Of a DNA stretch of 64,000 nt, positions 60,212-64,000 are shown piece by piece (the first letter of the stretch is position 1; each line of letters starts with the position of its first letter). Origin of the DNA: Salinivibrio sharmensis (GTDB taxonomy: Bacteria; Pseudomonadota; Gammaproteobacteria; Enterobacterales; Vibrionaceae); the NCBI RefSeq assembly GCF_001995985.1, contig NZ_MUFC01000001.1, forward strand, positions 324,241 through 388,240. The letters are read 5' to 3'. The position numbers were made by a program, and so were the translations under genes. The notes under the pieces were generated by a model, which was not told the DNA's origin, ran no database searches, and saw only the letters and a list, made by a program, of their open reading frames with translations.

Positions 60212-61226
60212 AACGGTTTAAATACGGTTTAAAGGCTTCTGAGGCCATTTCTTTAAACCCGTCACTCGTTTTGACCACCATAAACGCCGGAATATCCGCT
60301 TGATTAGCCAGCGCCATCGCCTTTTCCGGCCCCAACACCATAAAGCCCGTCGCTAAACCATCGGCGGTCATGCAAGACGGATCAAGCACAGTGACGGACA
60401 CGAGGTGATGATTAATGGGTCGTCCTGTTTTGGGGTCGATAATGTGCGAATAACGTACACCATCTTGCTCAAAATAGTTACGGTAGTCGCCAGACGTGGC
60501 GACGGCCATATCACCGGGCTGAATGATCTCTTGCACAGATTGCGCCCCGGCACTGGGTTTTTCGATGGCAATGCGCCAAGGGTTTTGATCTTGGTTGACA
60601 CCTTTTAATTGTAACTCACCACCAATCTCAACCAAATAGTTGTCAAGGCTAAGCGATCCTAGGTAATTCGCGACCACGTCAACCCCATAGCCTTTGGCTA
60701 TCGTCGACAAATCGACATACAGATCAGGGTGGCTTTTCGTGAGGGTATTCCCTTCAACCTGTAAATGCTCCAACCCAATCCTTTCCATGCGTGAGGCGAT
60801 GTCTTTGTCGCTCGGAATATTCTCTGGACGTTTCTCTGGGCCAAAGCTCCATAAGTTCACCAACGGGCCGACAGTGACATCGAGCGCCCCTTGAGTGAAT
60901 TCATTGAGTCGAATCGCTTCTTTCACCACGGTCGCCGTTGCTGGCGATACGTCCATTGGTGTGTCAGCCTTGTGCTGATTGAACTGGCTAAGTTCAGAAT
61001 CGGTACGATACGTCGACATCTGATCGTTAACCGTTTCCAAACGCGCATCGATCTCAGCTTGAACCTTATCTTGTGACGGGGTGTTCTCTGTGGCGATATA
61101 CTTCACGGAGTAGTATGTCCCCATGGTTTCACCCGTCAAATGCACTAGCTCTGGCGCGCGATCGCAGCCAGCCAAGCCCATAACGACGGCCAATAGCCAT
61201 GCGCAGCGTAACCATAACGTCTTCAT
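60210..61226 (-). CDS. apbE: FAD:protein FMN transferase ApbE
   Basis: Periplasmic lipoprotein that attaches FMN covalently to Thr residues of NqrB and NqrC. It is 338 aa. Lipobox GLAGC (Cys about 21), then GETMGTYYSVKY, the Gly-rich VDLSTIAKGYGVD near 170, and the metal-binding region ending with YSHIIDPKTGRPI near 255. The start at 61226 has AGGA upstream; the frame is open nine codons further. It is downstream of nqrF. Confidence 0.95.
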   Translation of the reverse strand: MKTLWLRCAWLLAVVMGLAGCDRAPELVHLTGETMGTYYSVKYIATENTPSQDKVQAEIDARLETVNDQMSTYRTDSELSQFNQHKADTPMDVSPATATVVKEAIRLNEFTQGALDVTVGPLVNLWSFGPEKRPENIPSDKDIASRMERIGLEHLQVEGNTLTKSHPDLYVDLSTIAKGYGVDVVANYLGSLSLDNYLVEIGGELQLKGVNQDQNPWRIAIEKPSAGAQSVQEIIQPGDMAVATSGDYRNYFEQDGVRYSHIIDPKTGRPINHHLVSVTVLDPSCMTADGLATGFMVLGPEKAMALANQADIPAFMVVKTSDGFKEMASEAFKPYLNR

Positions 61227-61259
61227 AGTGGTGTCCTTCGACATCAGTTTCATACGTAA

Positions 61260-61285
61260 AATGGCTGACCCATAGGCCAGCCATT
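61260..61285 (-). other. weak hairpin between nqrF and apbE
   Basis: AATGGCTG pairs with CAGCCATT. On the minus strand it is followed by TTTACG, only a short T-tract, so it may reduce but not stop transcription into apbE-nqrM. Confidence 0.45.
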
Positions 61286-61310
61286 AAGCGGTAAGACAGA
61301 CTGTCGGTGT

Positions 61311-62534
61311 TTACCCGCCGAAGTCATCCAGAAGGATGTTTTCGTCTTCGACACCCAAGTCTTTGAGCAAACCAATCACGGCGGCGTTCATCATCGGTGG
61401 CCCACACATGTAGTACTCACAGTCTTCTGGCGCTTCATGATCTTTCAAGTAGTTTTCATAAAGAACATTGTGAATAAAGCCCGTGTCCCCTTCCCAGTTA
61501 TCTTCTGGAAGCGGATCCGATAGCGCGCAGTGCCACTCAAAGTTATCGTTTTGCTCTTGGAGCATATCGAAGTCTTCGACGTAGAACATTTCTCGCTTAG
61601 AGCGCGCACCATACCAGAAGGTAATCTTACGGTCGGTGTTCAAACGCTTAAGCTGGTCAAAGATGTGTGAACGCATTGGCGCCATACCGGCACCACCACC
61701 CACAAACACCATCTCTGCATCGGTGTCTTTGGCAAAGAACTCACCGAATGGGCCTGAGATTGTACACTTGTCGCCTGGCTTAAGTGACCAAATATAAGAT
61801 GACATCTGACCCGGCGGCACATCAGGATTACGTGGCGGTGGTGTTGCCACACGCACGTTCAACATGATAATGCCTTCTTCTTCTGGGTAGTTAGCCATCG
61901 AGTACGCACGGATGATCTCTTCATCCACCTTCGACTCATAGCGGAAAAGATTAAACTTCTCCCAGTCTTCACGATATTCCTCAGGAATATCAAAGTCTGA
62001 GTATTTGATGTGATGCGGTGGCGCTTCAATCTGAATATAGCCGCCAGCTCGGAAGGGTACCGACTCGCCATCAGGGATACGCAGTTTGAGCTCTTTGATA
62101 AAGGTCGCTTTGTTATCGTTGGAGATAACTTCACATTCCCATTTTTTCACCCCAAAGATTTCTTCGGGAAGCTCGATTTTCATGTCTTGCTTGACGGCAA
62201 CCTGACATGAAAGACGTTCACCTTCACGTGCTTCGCCTTTAGTGATGTGGTCAAGCTCGGTTGGCAGAATATCACCACCACCTTCTTTAATTTTCACGCG
62301 GCACTGGCCACATGAACCACCGCCACCACAGGCAGACGATACAAACACACCAGCACCAGCCAGTGCACCAAGCAGCTTACCGCCTGGCTGAGTCACGATC
62401 GCTTTTTCAGGATCGTCATTGATATCAATTGTGACGTCTCCGGTTGGTACCAGCTTGGATTTGGCGAACAAGATCACCAATACCAATGCCAGCACAATCA
62501 GAGTAAACATCACTACACCAAGAATAATGTCCAT
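61311..62534 (-). CDS. nqrF: Na+-NQR subunit F (NADH dehydrogenase module)
   Basis: Entry subunit of the sodium-pumping NADH:quinone oxidoreductase. It is 407 aa. N-terminal membrane helix (3-24), 2Fe-2S domain with Cys69, Cys75, Cys78 ([11 protein letters not shown]) and Cys110, FAD domain with [14 protein letters not shown] near 210, and the NADH domain with [14 protein letters not shown] and a Cys in [13 protein letters not shown] near 377. Upstream of it are nqrE, nqrD and nqrC on the same strand. Confidence 0.98.
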   Translation of the reverse strand: MDIILGVVMFTLIVLALVLVILFAKSKLVPTGDVTIDINDDPEKAIVTQPGGKLLGALAGAGVFVSSACGGGGSCGQCRVKIKEGGGDILPTELDHITKGEAREGERLSCQVAVKQDMKIELPEEIFGVKKWECEVISNDNKATFIKELKLRIPDGESVPFRAGGYIQIEAPPHHIKYSDFDIPEEYREDWEKFNLFRYESKVDEEIIRAYSMANYPEEEGIIMLNVRVATPPPRNPDVPPGQMSSYIWSLKPGDKCTISGPFGEFFAKDTDAEMVFVGGGAGMAPMRSHIFDQLKRLNTDRKITFWYGARSKREMFYVEDFDMLQEQNDNFEWHCALSDPLPEDNWEGDTGFIHNVLYENYLKDHEAPEDCEYYMCGPPMMNAAVIGLLKDLGVEDENILLDDFGG

Positions 62535-62565
62535 TGACTATTCCTTTTCTCGCAGTTTACCCGGC

Positions 62566-63162
62566 TTACAGTTGCACACCAGAGAAAGACATAAAGCCCA
62601 ATGCCATCAGGCCAACAGAGATAAAGGTGATCCCCAATCCCCGCAGTGCTGGCGGCACGTCTGAATACTTCATTTTCTCACGGATACCCGCAAGGGCGAC
62701 GATGGCTAACATCCAGCCTACCCCAGAGCCGAAGCCATATACGACTGACTCTGCGAAGTTATAATCACGCTGTACCATGAATGATACGCCACCAAAGATG
62801 GCACAGTTCACCGTAATAAGCGGCAGGAAGATACCTAACGCGTTATAAAGTGGCGGGAAGAAGCGATCTAATACCATTTCCAAGATCTGAACCAATGCGG
62901 CGATAACACCGATAAAGGTCACAAAGTTGAGAAAACTAAGATCGATCCCTTTCACCAGTGCATCTTCGCGTAGGATCAGGTTATAGACCAAATTGTTAAC
63001 CGGTACTGCGATAGTCAATACCACAACAACGGCGACACCGAGGCCGAACGCTGTTTTTACTTTCTTAGACACCGCCAAGAACGTACACATGCCGAGGAAG
63101 AATGCCAGCGCCATGTTCTCAATAAAGATTGAGCGCACCAGCAGGCTCAAATAATGTTCCAT
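62566..63162 (-). CDS. nqrE: Na+-NQR subunit E
   Basis: Membrane subunit, 198 aa with six hydrophobic helices arranged as an inverted repeat with NqrD. Cys26 (FFLGMCTF) and the Cys in [11 protein letters not shown] near 120 are the conserved pair that, with those of NqrD, hold the intramembrane iron centre. It follows nqrD by 6 bp. Confidence 0.97.
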   Translation of the reverse strand: MEHYLSLLVRSIFIENMALAFFLGMCTFLAVSKKVKTAFGLGVAVVVVLTIAVPVNNLVYNLILREDALVKGIDLSFLNFVTFIGVIAALVQILEMVLDRFFPPLYNALGIFLPLITVNCAIFGGVSFMVQRDYNFAESVVYGFGSGVGWMLAIVALAGIREKMKYSDVPPALRGLGITFISVGLMALGFMSFSGVQL

Positions 63163-63168
63163 GTGCTG

Positions 63169-63801
63169 TTACTCCTTCGCTTCAACTTGTTCTGGTTTGA
63201 AGGTACGCACAATCCAAATCAAAAAGCCGATTAGGAAGAATGCAGATGGGGCCAGTAGCATCATACCGTTTGGTTGATACCAGCCCCCTTCACTGACCAC
63301 AGGCAGGATTGACACGCCAAAGACAGAGCCTGAGCCCAGCAGCTCACGGAAGAAGGCGACCGTCATTAGAACGAAACCATAACCCAATGCGTTACCCAAA
63401 CCATCGATAAATGACGGCAGCGGCGACGATTTCATCGCATACGCTTCCGCGCGCCCCATCACGATACAGTTGGTGATGATAAGACCAACGAATACCGACA
63501 GCTGTTTAGATATATCGTATACAAAGGCCTTCAGTGTCTGGTCAACCACGATAACCAATGACGCGATGATAGCCATTTGCACGATGATACGTACACTGTT
63601 AGGGATATGATTACGAATCAGCGATACGAACAAGTTAGACATCGCGGTAACGAACATAACCGCCAAGGTCATAACAAAGGCTGTTTGCATCTGCGTGGTC
63701 ACCGCAAGCGCCGAACATACACCGAGAACCTGAAGGGCAATCGGGTTATTGTCTAGCACCGGCGACAGCAGATTTTTCTTCAGTTCTTTCGCTTCAGCCA
63801 T
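63169..63801 (-). CDS. nqrD: Na+-NQR subunit D
   Basis: Membrane subunit, 210 aa with six hydrophobic helices. Cys29 ([10 protein letters not shown]) and the Cys in [14 protein letters not shown] near 112 form the second pair of the iron site. The start overlaps the nqrC stop by 8 bp, which implies coupled translation. Confidence 0.97.
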   Translation of the reverse strand: MAEAKELKKNLLSPVLDNNPIALQVLGVCSALAVTTQMQTAFVMTLAVMFVTAMSNLFVSLIRNHIPNSVRIIVQMAIIASLVIVVDQTLKAFVYDISKQLSVFVGLIITNCIVMGRAEAYAMKSSPLPSFIDGLGNALGYGFVLMTVAFFRELLGSGSVFGVSILPVVSEGGWYQPNGMMLLAPSAFFLIGFLIWIVRTFKPEQVEAKE

Positions 63802-64000
63802 TGGTCAGGCCTCCCTCTCGAACTTTTGCCAGGAATGGACCAAAGCCCAAATCACCTAGCCAGAAATCAAATTGTTTCTCCACACCGTTACTGGTCAGCG
63901 TTGCACCCGATAGCGCATCAATACCGTGCTCATTATCGCTTGATGCACCGCCTTTAACCACCTCGATAGCAGGCTCGCCTTGGTCGTTAAATAGCTTTTT
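63794..64000 (-). CDS. nqrC: Na+-NQR subunit C, C-terminal part (partial)
   Basis: The last 68 codons of nqrC are visible; the rest lies beyond the window end. The fragment holds [13 protein letters not shown], with the Thr that carries FMN through a phosphoester bond placed by ApbE, and ends VREGGLTNG and TGA. It overlaps nqrD by 8 bp. It is not a pseudogene; it is cut only by the window edge. Confidence 0.95.
   Translation of the reverse strand, partial: KKLFNDQGEPAIEVVKGGASSDNEHGIDALSGATLTSNGVEKQFDFWLGDLGFGPFLAKVREGGLTNG

Overview
The window reads as chromosomal core DNA of a gammaproteobacterium in the family Vibrionaceae. The evidence is an nqrCDEF-apbE-nqrM run, crl-frsA-gpt-pepD gene order, YbeD-LipB-LipA and PBP2-RodA-RlpA-DacA clusters, and small families (DUF2919, DUF2956, DUF2897, DUF2069, DUF2066) typical of vibrios. 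Base composition looks near half G+C, higher than most Vibrio, and several gene blocks that are contiguous in Vibrio are shuffled here. A Salinivibrio-like genus is my best guess, but this is inference. I see no insertion sequence, prophage, CRISPR array or rRNA operon.

Layout. 1-2500: the last codons of prs, then pth, ychF and a tRNA-Met/Leu/Gln cluster. 2500-4350: a HAD phosphatase and ubiF on the minus strand. 4600-10100: miaB, ybeZ, ybeY, corC and lnt as one plus-strand operon for tRNA modification, ribosome maturation and lipoprotein acylation. 10180-13600: a SYLF lipoprotein, a DUF2066 protein and the uracil permease uraA. 13660-18350: gltX, ligA and zipA on the minus strand. 18650-23460: cysZ, cysK and the phosphotransferase operon ptsH-ptsI-crr. 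23530-27800: small conserved proteins, then yffB-dapE-M15 peptidase-DUF2897 as an overlapping operon. 27860-34220: the dapA-bamC-purC operon, bcp, and a minus-strand run of a TusA-like protein, a PerM-family protein and an FAD oxidoreductase. 34340-37820: bepA, arsC, wrbA, DUF2069 and a YbeL zinc-ribbon protein. 37920-50210: leuS-lptE-holA-rsfS-rlmH-mrdA-mrdB-rlpA, dacA, ybeD, lipB and lipA, which link translation, outer-membrane LPS assembly, the rod-elongation machinery and lipoate synthesis. 50280-55230: proBA, crl, frsA and gpt. 55280-57300: an AzgA-type purine permease and a tiny aromatic gene. 57300-64000: pepD, dinB, nqrM, apbE and nqrF-E-D-C (the window ends inside nqrC).

Most of the window is ordinary housekeeping sequence. 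The most interesting signals lie in the intergenic DNA. (1) The uraA promoter has an initially transcribed region G-A-T7 placed exactly as in UTP-sensitive reiterative-transcription promoters. (2) A 30-codon, tyrosine-rich ORF has its own Shine-Dalgarno, plausible promoter and strong terminator (56775-57101) and matches no family I know. (3) There is a canonical PurR operator before the purine permease-gpt pair, and a 30-bp perfect palindrome with a PurR core just after purC. (4) nadD is missing from its usual place between holA and rsfS. (5) Several well-formed inverted repeats lie between genes, including a GNRA-loop hairpin in front of ybeZ, nested palindromes between ligA and gltX, and repeated motifs before cysZ and cysK.
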